Below are positions 45,164-45,453 of a stretch of DNA of 45,453 nucleotides, piece by piece (position 1 is the first letter of the stretch; every line of letters starts with the position of its first letter). Position numbers and translations under genes: made by a program. The notes under the pieces were generated by a model, which was not told the DNA's origin, did no database searches, and worked only from the letters and a program-made list of their open reading frames with translations. Source of the DNA: Oscillospiraceae bacterium (GTDB lineage Bacteria; Bacillota; Clostridia; Oscillospirales; Oscillospiraceae); assembly GCA_012513005.1 (NCBI GenBank), contig JAAZCZ010000072.1, positions 1 through 45,453 on the forward strand, written 5' to 3'.

Positions 45164-45453
45164 ATGTTTAAGAAGACTAAAACTTGGATAATTATATTCG
45201 CTCTGCTGTTTATTTTAAGCATAGCTCTTTATGCACTGCTCTCGGGAAAAAAGCCGAGTGGCAGTATTGCTGTTATACGCAAAAACGGTGAGGTTTATGA
45301 CAGGATTGACTTATCTGCCGTAACAAAGCCGTATGAGATAAAAATAGGCAATGAGCATGGTTACAATGTTGTGCTTGTTTCTCCCGGGTCAATTGCGGTT
45401 ATCTCAGCCGATTGCCCGGATCACATCTGCATTAAACGCGGCGAAATTAAAAC
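45164..45453 (+). CDS. NusG domain II-like protein, 3'-truncated by the window edge
   Basis: Open frame from ATG 45164: MFKKTKTWIIIFALLFILSIALYALLSGKKPSGSIAVIRKNGEVYDRIDLSAVTKPYEIKIGNEHGYNVVLVSPGSIAVISADCPDHICIKRGEIK. N-terminal TM and CPDHIC motif. Confidence 0.8.
   Translation, partial: MFKKTKTWIIIFALLFILSIALYALLSGKKPSGSIAVIRKNGEVYDRIDLSAVTKPYEIKIGNEHGYNVVLVSPGSIAVISADCPDHICIKRGEIK

Overview
The window looks like a chromosomal segment of an anaerobic Firmicute (Clostridia-like; inferred from gene content: Rnf complex, T-box and TPP leaders, CIRCE, IreB). It is almost entirely core or housekeeping DNA. I saw no rRNA, tRNA, CRISPR array, prophage or transposase. In order it holds: a glycogen block (glgC partial, glgD, glgP); three tandem LytR-CpsA-Psr (LCP) paralogs; a DNA-repair block (nth, rarA, DUF951, AlkD-like); a Cys-type glutathione peroxidase; a complete rnfCDGEAB operon (minus strand); a GH2 enzyme; a TPP riboswitch with thiT; an LTA-synthase-like sulfatase; a small P-loop protein; pyrimidine-nucleoside phosphorylase and alanine racemase; a T-box leader with pheST; ireB and a SLOG/DUF1273 protein; a zinc-ribbon membrane protein; a minus-strand run (phosphodiester glycosidase, TcaA-like protein, GT2-GtrA glycosyltransferase, malQ); a PIG-L-like lipoprotein; a serine hydrolase; glnA; a CIRCE-controlled hsp20; and a PBP with an FHA-RodA/FtsW fusion. 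A truncated NusG-domain-II protein ends the window. The best second-look candidates are the envelope-related genes (LCP array with a decapeptide-repeat tail, FHA-RodA fusion, glycosidase/TcaA-like/GT2 run) and two palindromic operator candidates in the rnfC-GH2 divergent intergenic region. I did not find convincing evidence of an entirely new system.
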